Shown here in pieces: positions 22,035 to 32,555 of a stretch of DNA of 64,000 nt. Source of the DNA: Collybiopsis luxurians FD-317 M1 (lineage: Eukaryota > Basidiomycota > Agaricomycetes > Agaricales > Omphalotaceae); assembly GCA_000827265.1 (NCBI GenBank), contig KN834819.1:62001-126000 (forward strand), read 5' to 3'. Below the pieces are notes generated by a model that saw only the letters and a program-made list of their open reading frames with translations, did no database searches and was not told the origin of the DNA. The position numbers and the translations under genes were made by a program. Each line of letters starts with the position of its first letter. Positions within the stretch are counted from its first letter, which is position 1.

Positions 22035-24159
22035 TCACAACGAGTATGGGATAGATGCCGCACGCCCAAAAGATTTCAGAAAGGTGTCTACAAAGAAGTT
22101 CGCTAGCTCTCGGTGGATACAGTCAACAAAGGTACGGAAGTTGTGAATTCGATTGTCAACAGGGAATGGCTCTGAAAGCACCTGGGGTTTCGAGCCACGC
22201 CAGGTGCACATTACAGCATGTAAAGCTTTGATATGTGGGACTCGGTCATCCCATGACTGTGACCCCAATCCTTGACCAAGCATAGCGAGATCAACATAGC
22301 CTACAGTACCGCACCAACAACGATCCAACATGTCTTGTCGCTGCAGGGGTGTCATACCACTGTTGTCCACAAACCGGTCCAGAGCCATAAGCTCATTCCT
22401 GAAATTCAATTCGCAGAGCTCCCAAAGTATCTCCCTAGTAATTTCGGCTGAAGGTAGACCTGTGATCACCGTGCCTTTCCAACTGACAGTTTTGGTAAAC
22501 AGATTTTCAACTCGAAGAAAAACATTGCTCTTTTCCAGGCCTTTTTCCAGCTGTTCACGTACTTCCTTTCGCCGAGCGGCACCCTTCGTGCCATCGTCCT
22601 GACTTAGATCGCTTCGCGCGCATACGTTCAAAAGTGTTCGCCATTGTTTATTGGAGAGCTGCAAAGGTGAGCACCCAGGATTCGACAAAAGGAAAAGAAT
22701 CAAATCTCTGATCCTTAGCCATCCAACAAACAACAGCCCTTTCTTCTGGTCATTTTCCGGCGAAAGAAGACAGCGAGCAGGAGGGAGCCAGAAGTTGTAA
22801 TGCCCTCCATCCTCGGGCCGAGCTGAGTGGTACCCTGCTAGATATTTCAGGGCCAGGATCCAATGATCCACCCCTGGTGGCATGAGTGGATGCGAGAACT
22901 CCATAAAAGGGTTCTTGCCGCCTTTTTCACTCGGTACTTTACGTCGTTCTGGGCGGGCATCTGTACGTAGCAATCAGGATGTAGTTCACAGAAATTGGTT
23001 GCGAATTTCGAAACCCGGACTTACATGGCACAAATCTTTCTGACTTTGACCCGTGTGGTCCCTCTGAAACTGAAGTTACCGCGTTCCGTAAGGAAAGAGA
23101 ACTCCGAGGCTCGTCCGATCCCAAAAGCAACGGGTACTGTAGTCGACTTCGCAGGTACCCTCCCATTCTGATGTACCGCTCAGGTTTAGCACATGCGCCC
23201 GAAAAGATGACAGGGTGAGGGGGGGATTCGTCCATACAATCTATGACCGTGTTCGATCGTAGATGAAACCTATGCTGATTATCCTCTCGGATAAAGGGTA
23301 CAACTTCGTCTATCCGAGCATTCGGGGAGTTATTAGCCAGACGAACCCACCAGACTGGAATCCCAGCATGAAAGAGAAAGTCCAGAGTTTCCAGATCCTC
23401 GGTAAACGCACCCATCACGTCAACTGCTTCGTGAATTCGTGCTCGCAGCTTGGCGTCCTTCCGTCGCTGCGTCCACTCTTTACCGATCCATCGTATTCTT
23501 GCATGTAACTCCAATGCCATGCGTTGAGCCCAAGCTACGCGTATGAATAAATCTGATCGAGAAGCTGGAAGTTTTAAACAAGCTAGAACGGTTTGGAGTT
23601 GCGAGCTGGCTTCTAGAACAAACCGGTCTTCACTGATGCGGTCACCGGTAACCTTTTTTAGTACCCTCAGGAAAACAGCCTCCAGACCAGCATAGAAAAC
23701 ATCATCCAGACATCCAAGCCTGCCAAGCAGACTTGTGGTATCTTCAGCAATGAAATGAGCAGCTGTTGGCTGAACCCAGCAGTAGTAATATGGATCATCC
23801 GGCACCATGTTAGGCCTCAGGATTAAGCAAAGATGACCAACGTATTCTGCGAACGGTTGAGGATAGTACAAAGGGTCATAAACCCCATAATGATTGTCTC
23901 GTTTCAGGCTGATCAAGATTTTTCCCAACGGGGGCAAGTATAACACATGGGTATTTGGGGATGTAACTAGGATATCATTTGGAAGAATATTACCAACCCA
24001 ACCATCCCTGGAGCTGAGTATATCTATTATTTGGGATCAGTTATATCCGACGAAATAACGAGCTATCTACCAACCTGTTTCGGGAGCCGCAAACTGCGTT
24101 AGTATAGATTTGTCACTCTCCGCCGCATCATACGAGATTTTCTGAGGCTGCAATGTCAT
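22035..24159 (-). CDS. Cargo protein of 667 aa, family unknown
   Basis: Three exons join in phase: 24,159-24,071, 24,013-23,025 and 22,960-22,035. It starts MTLQPQKISYDAAESDKSIL. Recognisable stretches are YYYCWVQPTAAHFIAEDTTS, FIRVAWAQRMALELHARIRW, DVMGAFTEDLETLDFLFHAG with IPVWWVR, HYNFWLPPARCLLSPENDQK and DRCWCGTVGYVDLAML. I recall similar 'AFTEDL..LFxAGIPVWxVR' proteins as a large family of hypothetical proteins in mushroom genomes, often near transposons, but I cannot name a domain. No signal peptide or membrane helix; composition suggests a soluble, mainly helical protein. It is the first gene inside the left repeat array and is transcribed outward toward the left end. All three frames are open, so the gene may be active. 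Confidence 0.75.
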
Positions 24160-24694
24160 GGGTTTGCTGCAATGAACTTAGATATGAATACAGAGGAGAA
24201 AGGAGAAATGAAACTAACCGTAAGTTAAAGTCAATGACAGCTGAACATCGACTCCAGAACTCAATCTGGGAATCGTGAGGGACAGACGGAGGCTAATCCG
24301 ACTATCACGACAGCGGAGATTAATCCGGCTGCCAGAGCTATGAAAAAGTGGGCGGTCGGGACTCGGGATGCTTGCTTTTGCCGTGGTGGTAGACTGTCAC
24401 TGGTGGATGGTCGTTAAGCACCCGTGGAACGTTCACGTGGTATTCGCTGGGCGCCTGAAACGTTGGTGTCTTCTTCTTCACCACTCATGTTGCGGGCTAG
24501 TCCCAAATTTGTAGAATGTACGGAATATCGAGTAGCCTCGAATTCATGAGTGTTACTTTCGGGTTAGTCCTGAATGGAAAAACAATGTTGCTCTCTGGGG
24601 CAGTTTCAAGAATGAGCCATTTACCAGGTTTCGCGCCGAGCTTCGGACTCCTCGATGACCCCGAATTGCGACCAGAGATAAAATGTGAGTAGTG

Positions 24695-26255
24695 ATGGCT
24701 CGCCGATCATTCATTATGCCTCCGCTAGTTTCTGGTAATAATACGGGACCATTAGCTTTCGAATTACTCCAGAGAGTGGCCTCGGAATCGTCTTCTATAC
24801 ACGAAATTGCTTTGCTTTCCCGGGTTTGCAAATATTTTAACGCAACTTTCAATGATCACTTATACAAATCTCCTTCGGTGTCTGCTCTGCCTACTCTCGC
24901 CCAAAGTATTGCCGACAGATTTCCTCTCGAAACTCCTCACCCCGCTTCCTTCGTCCGAAACCTTACTGTTGGGCCCAAGTCCACATCTGAAATGGTTATC
25001 GCTGCCCTAAAAAACATCGAGGTCTCAGGAAAACCCTTAATGGGCCTCTTTATTTCTTCCTCGACCTTCTCTCTGGCCGATGTCATGAGATATCCTTTGC
25101 CCGAATTTCTGGGATCTCTTCATTGTCTTCGCTTGCGCACTCCTTACCCGAGGATGCCTCAGGGCCGAGCCTTGGAAATTGCGGTAAGTCTATTGCTTTA
25201 ACTTCTATGAGTGTACGAGCACTAATATAATAGTAGCGTTCATTATGTGCTTCCTCCCTTACAGTTTGTAAGCTGGCCTTTAACACAAAAACCTCTCCAG
25301 GTACGATTACCTCTGTTTTTCCTGCTCACTCAGCTAATTTCGGTTCATTGTAGGCAACTATCTCGTCATTGTTGATCTCTTGCGGGCTCTTGTTTTGACG
25401 AACCTCACCTATTTTAACTTACACATCCCCGAACCGTCCTTTGTCGACGATCATGAGCATGTACTCGCCGAATTGCTTGATAATCCGACATTTCGTTTCG
25501 AGAGTCTTACAAGCTTGACTCTGCTGGTGGACATTGACATGATATCTTTCGACAAGTTTTTCAGGCAACACCTTGGTTTGACAGAGTTGCGTTTCACTGG
25601 AAGCCCTCGATTGTGTGATGTGACTGACCTCTCGTCGAATGAAGTTTTGATGGACCTTCGTGCATTTCACGGTGGCCTTGATGACTTGATTGCACTATCT
25701 CGTCGTCCTGGATGTCGTTTGCAGGCAGTGACTGTCACCGATATCAGCGTCTCTTGGGCTCGAAATACTATGCATCAAGTGCTTGCAAACTTACCCAACC
25801 TCAGGCACTTGGCTGTACAGGATGCATCTGATAATCTGGCAGGCTACACCACAGTAACTTTGGTGGACATGAAGCGCAGCTGTCCTGATCTTGAACTTAT
25901 CGACTTGATCCTCAATACACAAGCACTTGGCCGGATAGGTCTTGTAATTGAACTTGTAAGTCCACTTATACCTTGGTTGACCTTCTGCATTGACTGATAG
26001 TTATCTCCCCAGCATCTGTCATCCTTCATCCTCCGCCTCATTAATGGGTTCCAGAATCTGAGCCGCGCTATCATGAGGGTCTCCGCCGAGCAACTACCCT
26101 CGGTGAAGAACGCCATAGATGGTGCGATGGAAAAGGCCATCCCGTTCTTCGGTCATATTGACAGACAAATTGTATTCGAGTTGCGTGTAGTTGATACGTT
26201 CATGCCGGTATGGGAATATGTATACAGGAAAGGACCTCGCGAGTTATCGACCTAG
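24695..26255 (+). CDS. F-box protein with degenerate leucine-rich repeats
   Basis: Exons 24,695-25,183, 25,237-25,300, 25,354-25,955 and 26,013-26,255 join in phase, 465 aa. The F-box-like segment is at residues 15-55 (LAFELLQRVASE..EIALLSRVCKYFNATFNDHLYKS). The rest has LRR-like runs: LVLTNLTYFNLHIPEP, FESLTSLTLLVDIDMI, LGLTELRFTGSPRLCD and LPNLRHLAVQDASDN. Such proteins act as substrate receptors of SCF ubiquitin ligases; mushrooms have hundreds of F-box/LRR paralogues. It may start at 24,695 or at the next in-frame ATG 24,716. Transcribed divergently from the 667-aa gene, with about 530 bases between starts. Whether it belongs to the element or is captured host DNA is unclear. Confidence 0.8.
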
Positions 26256-26519
26256 CTATCGAACCATTTTGATCTCAAAATTTGTATCACATTCTCATTG
26301 CAAACCTCTTTACAAAATCTACCGATATCAATTCACACCCTTCTACTCAACATTGTGAATATGGAAGGCTAACCTCTACGAATATACGGGCCCAAATTTG
26401 AGCAGTCCATACACTAAAGAAAAAAAAGACAGCCCGGTAGTGGGCATGTGGGTAGAGGTCGCAGAACAACTCAACGGAGCGGCTTGCCAGCCTATACCCA
26501 CACCCACCCCGGGCTGTTT

Positions 26520-26603
26520 GCCCCCATGCGAGATTCGAACTCGCTGCGCTCAGCTTGAAGCTGATTCTAACACCGGCTCCATTATCCATTGAACCATGAG
26601 GGC
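26520..26603 (-). tRNA. tRNA-like sequence (probably degenerate)
   Basis: On the minus strand GCCCTCA pairs with TGGGGGC (7 bp), a D-arm-like GTTC..GAGC surrounds an A-box-like segment, and GCGAG-TTCGAAT-CTCGC is a perfect T arm with B box. The middle does not fold into a normal anticodon arm: a 5-bp stem TCAGC/GCTGA closes a loop of only 5 bases, and there are 9-10 surplus bases before it. One extra A separates T stem and acceptor stem. It could be a tRNA with an unusual intron, a tRNA pseudogene, or the head of a SINE; a T-run follows about 110 bases downstream. Confidence 0.45.
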
Positions 26604-26847
26604 GACAATCGCAAACCTCTCTAGCTATCCTGTGTGGCCCCAAATCGGACGCCGGTAATCAGACGCCTGGTTTATCTTATCATTCGGCCCGGCTATGAAA
26701 TGTTCCCACCTCCTGTTCCCACCTCTCTTCTTCGCTACCGCCATTGTTGAGCAGAGCTTGGGTTAACATCCAGCGCGCTCGTCTATTTTACAGGCGAAAC
26801 CCCGAGAGTATGTAGTTGCGAAATTACTTTCGAACTAAAATTTAATT

Positions 26848-29588
26848 CTACATGTTGACGTTCATCTCGGTGTTCTCAGCAGTGTCCGCAGCAGTGTCCG
26901 CATCCTGCTTCTCCGCCGCCTCCCTCAGTTTGAGCCATTCCAATCTTTGGTACATCCTCGTTATATGTTTTACTTGCCTTTCAATGGGTGATATGGGGAC
27001 TACCCATTGTCCTTCATCGTTCTCTCCTCTTTCCCAAATACAGTCCAAGTTCCAAGCCATATCATTTTTGATCTGCCGAAAAACCAATACCCTTTGGCGT
27101 GGTAGGAGTCGCATTCCACACCAGCTCTCTTCAATTTGGTCTTGCTTTGGTTCCCCGGCTGGTCCCATTTTTTCGCAGAGAATCTTGCCAGTCTTGTAGA
27201 AGTAGAACTCCATCAGTGCAGTGTCGATGCTGCATCCGCAGTGAAGAAACCCAGGTTCTGGTTTCTCTTTGGCCAGTACGGGGCGGCGGGGGATTCCAGT
27301 TGCCTTATATCCCTTTACACTTCCAACCTGGTTGTGCTGCTTCTTATTGCGCGTGAAAGTGTGAGCCAGGCACCGAGTCGTCCCATGATCGCTCGTTAGT
27401 ACCTCCAAGCTCAATCTTTGGCATGTTGTCGCCAGCTGCGGGCAGTATTCGGACACTTCTCTTGCTCTGGCCTTGACACTCTTGGGTAGGGGATTTGCGT
27501 CGGGATCCAAGCACCACTTCTTCCACGCCTCTTCTCCTTTGCCTATCCCATAGTTAGCTCGATGACTGGAGAAAAAGCGCAAATCAACCTACTCAACCAT
27601 TTTAGAGTCATTGCTTTCGCGACTAACTCCTGCCCTATTGCTTATAATCGGAACATGCCACCATTACTACATAGGTAAGACTCACAAGTTGGTTTCTTTG
27701 TCGACTTTTTGACAGGTTTTGCATCCTCCTCTTCTTCCCCACTAGCATCTGCACCGGAACTCTCGTCCTCAGTTACGTCGACATACACTGCCTCCCCTGG
27801 ATCTGGTTGGTTAATGAATAATACAGTTTAGTTGCAACGCGTACGAACCGTGGGACTCTTTCTTCTTCCCCTTCGAGGATTCCGGTGCAATGGCAGGGAC
27901 GGTGTTGCGCTCTTCCTTTACTTCTTCATTATCTATTGGTAAGTGTGAGCTTCTATTAACCTTGCTTGTGGCATTTGCTAACCTTCACCCTCAGATTCGG
28001 TATCAATCCCGACTCTCCTCCGCTTAGTGCCTGCTCCAAATTAAACAGTAAGTGTGGCTCCCCTTCACGTATGACATTGCTTACTGGTGGTTGTAGCTTG
28101 CTTTCCTCCGGCTCGTGTTCTCTTCTGGCCTTTTGGTTGCTTTGCAGAGATCTTTCCCCTCTCCAGCTTAACATTCAAGGAAATGGGTACTGTGTCGAAG
28201 GGTTCGCTCTTCACGTCGAACGGTGGAAGTGTATGGAGCTCGATATTGTTCTGTCGCGCAATGGCGTACATCTGCTCCAGCGCTGTCTCGACTCGCCCTC
28301 CACTGGCTCCCTGTTTGGCTTCCATGGAGTGTTCTTGGGAAGCATTCTCGTTTCCAGTGACCGACAAAACCTTTGCCGCAGGGTCATCAAGTTGGGTTAC
28401 ATTTTCGTTCGTAGTCGGAATTGATGTGGGAGAGACTTCGTTCTTAGTGGCTGTCGGAATCTCAGTGGTTGTCAGGATCGTGGTGGGAGGGACAACAATT
28501 GCGGCAGATTCCTCATTGCCATTTGATTCTATCGCTGTGGCGGGACCGGTTAAAGTGGAGCCGTCGGCTCTGGCAGTCTCCTGGACCTCCTGCTCCCGCA
28601 ACACAGAGGATTGGCCGTCAGATGCAGGCGTCGGCAGCCTGGGAATTTGAGGTTCCCAAATACTCTTCACAGAGCCTATGTCTCTGGAGAGCCTGGTTGG
28701 GGGATGGGCACTAGTATTGGGTAGTGTAGGTGGAGTAAAAGGCACCATAGTAGGGTCCAAAAATCTCTCCATGACTGAGGAAAAACGTCGCTCGGTATCC
28801 AAAGGTCCACGTGCGAATATTGCGCCTTCATTGGCTACAGGGGGCGCTTGATCGACGGTGAAGGAGGGGGCAGACAGAGGAAGGCTGGAAGGTCCATCTT
28901 TAGGAGCTGTTGTATCTCCGGACGCTGTGTCAAATGGAGAGGAATCATTCTCGGGCTTGTGGTTTTCCTCATTGTTGACTTGATGGGATTCTTGCTCGAC
29001 GTTGGAGGAGGCGACAGATGGAGGAAGATCAGATGGTCCGGCTTTGGCAGCATCTGTGTCTCTGGAGCCTGCCTCAACTGGAGGGACGGGTGCCGCATTC
29101 TCCGAAGCCAATGTAGACTCACCTGTCATATGAATCAAAAATTCAGCCTTATAGAATATAAAGAAGATAATACTTACGGCTTTCTTTCTCAGTCTGAGAC
29201 CCTTGGGGAAGATCTTCTGCTATAGGAGATAGCGGAGACGAGGCTGCAATACCACAAATTGAGACATTTCGGCGCTGAACGAATGAAAAAGAATGCCTAC
29301 GGCGACGACCCTCCCCCTCCTGACTCTCCAACTCCTTCCAAGCGTTTCTAGCGTCTTGAAGCTCCTGCTCCCATTTTTCAATATTTTTTTCCCTCGCCTT
29401 CCAGCCATTCGCTGGCGCGGTAGGCAGCTCCGCTCTCTTTTTCGATAAGGTGTTCGTCAGTTTCGCGATCTGAATGCTCAGCTCGGTTTTACTGGGAGCT
29501 GTACAGATTCAAAGTCAGCTACAGAGGACAGGGTCTAGCGGTCCTTACCAATACTTTCAGTCTTCACATCAGATTTCGAGTTCTGCAT
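26848..29588 (-). CDS. Cargo protein of about 780 aa: coiled coil, disordered middle, folded C-terminus
   Basis: Seven exons fit in phase: 29,588-29,549, 29,498-29,178, 29,122-28,085, 28,030-27,983, 27,932-27,849, 27,802-27,686, 27,542-26,848. The N-terminus (MQNSKSDVKTESIAPSKTEL) leads into a coiled coil (REKNIEKWEQELQDARNAWK). The next 400 residues are low complexity, rich in Pro, Thr, Ser, Glu, followed by a Lys/Arg-rich block (TKRRRVGID, SSKGKKKESHG) that could be a nuclear signal. A segment VYVDVTEDESSGADASGEEE looks like a SUMO-interacting motif with acidic tail. The C-terminal 230 residues (GEEAWKKWCLDPDA, FLHCGCSIDTALMEFYFYKT, RLLPRQRVLVFRQIKNDMAW) look globular with several Cys, but match no domain I know. 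A nuclear role is inferred from the composition only. Confidence 0.65.
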
Positions 29589-29869
29589 AGCGATTCAGCT
29601 GTAGGACGATGCTGAAGTGGATGAAACAGTTGCAAGATACAGGATAAAGAAAACCGCAAGCCCTTATTATGTCCTTATCAAGGACCGTACATCTCATCTT
29701 TGGGACAATCCAAATGGTTTTCCCTCACCGTTTAGTTGTTGTCTTGACATCTTTGGTTCGGCAACTCGTGGTACCGATGAACCGCAAGAGACCTGCGAAC
29801 TGATTTGGTGCAGGCGGCTGCAGCTTGACCAAGGGTCGTGAGTGAGCCAGTCTCCCGATAATTCTAGCA

Positions 29870-30967
29870 ATGGCGAGAAAGAAGAACAAAAAATCTCAAA
29901 AGCAGTTGTCTAATTTGAGTGACAGAGACAACACGCAGAAGCCTCGCAAAGATTACAACTATTATTGGAGGTACGTGCAAGTCCTAAGCAAAATGAATCT
30001 CTTCTGAAATTCCAATGTAGCCACGCAGAGGTGCGGCGAGCGCAAAGCCGCAATTATGCTCGGGAAAAAAGGGCAGCGACGTGCAGCAAAAGAGAACATT
30101 CCTCGATGGCACAAGTCTTCTCTTCCACTGTCTGACTCTCCTCTTCCACTGTCCGATCCTCCCCTTCCGACGTCTCCGCGATGGTCAGAGTCTCCTCCTC
30201 CTCCCCCATCTGAGAATCCTCAAATCAGTCGTTATAGCACTATACCCATGGAGGGGCTGGTTCCAAGCGACGACAGCCATCGATTGCATGACATACATGA
30301 CATCCTTCCAACGTATAAGCTCTTTCGTGAGCTCCTTGACCTTCAAGGTGACTATGAACAGTGGGTTACTCAAGCTGATTGTGCCACCCCTGTCACTCCT
30401 GTAGCTGCTATTAAGCAACATGTAGCTGAAGCGGGACTTCTTGCTTGTAAATTACACAACCTGCTCCGGTCGCATATCCCCGCAGATGACTATGACCTGT
30501 GTGCCATACACTCATCTGTATGCTCTATGCAGTTAGCTCTTGGTACTCGCCGAGCCATTATGTGCTTCAATTGTCTTTCCACTCTCGATCATCACCTAGA
30601 GTGTCCCGCATGGGATGAGCCGATGGGTGTTCTACCAATTGGAACCGATGAGGACTCACTGTGGCTCTTCGAGTGGACACTGATTCCTCTGCAAAAGAAA
30701 ACCACAGCGTATCTGGCTGAATGGGGAGTACTGGGTATCGAGACGCAAGTTCGACGGTACAGTCTTATTGCATTACAAAGGGCCGAAATGGACGGGGACA
30801 CTGTGTATCAAGAGTGGCGACAGTTTTTTGAGCTCCCCCAGGAATATTTCACTGATAAACGAGATACTTTGGCATTTTTCCAAGAGGCCTGTGCATCCGT
30901 GTTTGCATTGGGGGAGGCCCTCGTGAGGATAGGTTACAAGTTGAAGGTCCTGGAGAAGAGGGCGTAG
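29870..30967 (+). CDS. Cargo protein with basic N-terminus and Pro/Ser-rich linker
   Basis: The main open frame (30,056-30,967, 303 aa) reads GKKGQRRAAKENIPRWHKSS, then a Pro/Ser repeat (LPLSDSPLPLSDPPLPTSP), then a folded-looking part: YKLFRELLDLQGDYEQWVTQ, CKLHNLLRSHIPADDYDLCA, MCFNCLSTLDHHLECPAWDE, SLWLFEWTLIPLQKKTTAYL. A likely first exon begins at 29,870 (MARKKNKKSQKQLSNLSDRD) and can be joined in phase by 29,974/30,029. The better donor at 29,971 gives a short frame (SHAEVRRAQSRNYAREKRAA) that soon stops, so a frameshift is possible. No family recognised; the basic N-terminus could bind nucleic acid. Confidence 0.55.
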
Positions 30968-31033
30968 ATCTACATACTTTACTCAGAAAGGATATATATA
31001 TTTTGCATGAATCCAGATGAGAGCTCGAGATCG

Positions 31034-31137
31034 GCGAGTAAATTGGTGAATAGGTTGGCGAGTAGATGGGCAGAAAAAAAAAGGTTGGCGAGGAGGTTGG
31101 CGAGTAGGTTGGCGAGCGAGTTGGCGAGCTAGTTGGC
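31034..31137. repeat. Minisatellite of about 12 bp
   Basis: GGTTGGCGAG(T/G)A units recur about eight times with substitutions (31,050 to 31,135), directly behind the stop of the preceding gene. Confidence 0.7.
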
Positions 31138-32006
31138 ATCCGCATCGTCAATCAACACCTTAAACAGCACTTAGGATCCGTAATGGCTATTCTGGCATAA
31201 TACCCTGTATTTTAAAGACATATCCCAGCGGTTTTGGATGGTTCGTATCAATGTTCAAGTTTAGGGATCGCGTAAACCTCCACAAAAACCTCCACATGCG
31301 ATTGTGTCTATTATTCCACATTTGTCGCTATTTTATTGTTTTTTGCTAGAATGCTGGATTGCAATCTAAGGTAAGTAGTCTATCAATCTAGCCCAGTTGA
31401 CCTTCTACGAGACTTTTTGACATTGAAAACTAATGTGTTTACTTTTTAGATTTACTTACGACGAAACACTGGGCTTCATTGTGGCGCACATAGATGTGAT
31501 CGATATGGAATCCTCTATTGCAGCTTATATGTACCTATCAGGTTGCTCCAAAATTATCTGTATGGATAACAGAAGTCGGCTATTGAACAAAATACTTATA
31601 TCTCAAGGTCGTTAGTATTCGCGTCGCTGCATGCGAAGTCGGTAGTCACTCTCGGGATACGTATATACTTTCTCTTTCCTTTTTTACTTTGTCGATATCA
31701 TGCTGTGTTCATATGTAGATTCCATCTACTGCAGACTGGTTTCCTCCACAGCAAAGATGCATTTTGAATGTATTAGAGATTGAACTTACTACGGCGACGG
31801 CTTTTTACACTTAAGTACATTCCATAATTGTCTGGTTCAATACTTTGACGAAAACTTGCAATGTATGTAAGTATATTCTATAAATTTGTTTCCTCTGTTC
31901 AAAAAAGAGCAGTCAGTGTGGATACGAATAAACAACCATAGGTACTACAACGCGACATTTGCTGCAAAATGTAGAAGAAAAAAAAATCGCCACCCAAATA
32001 TTTAAT
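31138..32006. other. Region inside the element without a recognisable gene
   Basis: AT-rich with only a 60-codon open frame at 31,433-31,615 (TYDETLGFIVAHIDVIDM) that lacks context. An A-run at 31,978-31,986 is probably the pol III terminator of the tRNA-like sequence on the minus strand. Confidence 0.4.
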
Positions 32007-32101
32007 GGTAGCATCGGGAGTCGAACCCTACGCAACGGTGTTTACGGCAAACAAAGTGCACACTATCCGGCAGACCACGCTAACCGATAGACCATGCTAC
32101 C
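32007..32101 (-). tRNA. tRNA-like sequence with A and B boxes and T-run
   Basis: The minus strand has a perfect 7-bp acceptor stem (GGTAGCA/TGCTACC), an A-box-like TGGTCTATCGGTTAGCGTGG, a B box GGTTCGACTCC in a T arm with one mismatch, and nine T's about 20 bases downstream. At 95 bases it is longer than a normal tRNA. The middle holds TGTTT/AAACA closing GCCGT and cannot be folded confidently as an anticodon arm. It may contain an intron or be a tRNA-derived relic; the amino acid cannot be assigned. Confidence 0.5.
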
Positions 32102-32269
32102 TTGTTTAAAAGGGGCCTAGGCAGTACCAGGTAGCGCTGAAGCTGTACTAGCGTCTAACTGCACACTAAGCGCTGGCACCTCTTCTCTCAAACCACCACC
32201 CACCTTTTTTGGTAAGTGAGCTCATCCTGCATTCTAGTGCAGGCCTGGAAACACCTTTCCACAGATCAT

Positions 32270-32510
32270 CAAGCTCAAGACTTTGTCTAGTTCTGGAGAC
32301 ATCCAGACTGGCTCAGACTGCGGATTGACTTCCAAGTCTTCTTTCCAATGACGGATGACTCTGTATTGGTCATATCTACCTCGATATTTCAAGCTCAAGA
32401 CTTTGTCTAGTTCTGGAGACATCCAGACTGGCTCAGACTGCAGATTGACTTCCAAGTCTTCTTTCCAATGACGGATGACTCCGTATTGGTCGTATCTACC
32501 TCGATATTTC
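32270..32510. repeat. Direct tandem duplication of about 121 bp
   Basis: TCAAGCTCAAGACTTTGTCT..CATATCTACCTCGATATT occurs twice in a row with four or five differences. On the minus strand both copies read SEPVWMSPELDKVLSL and YDQYRVIRHWKEDLEVN. It lies directly behind the transposase stop and may be a duplicated former C-terminal exon or 3' region. Confidence 0.7.
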
Positions 32511-32555
32511 TACCTCTACCTCGATATCACTATCAGCCATTCTTTTGGAGGTAAT

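Noticed and set aside
22330..22602. Plus-strand frame within the 667-aa gene region and similar opposite-strand frames at 23,263 and 28,087
   Set aside because: Antisense shadows of well-supported minus-strand exons.
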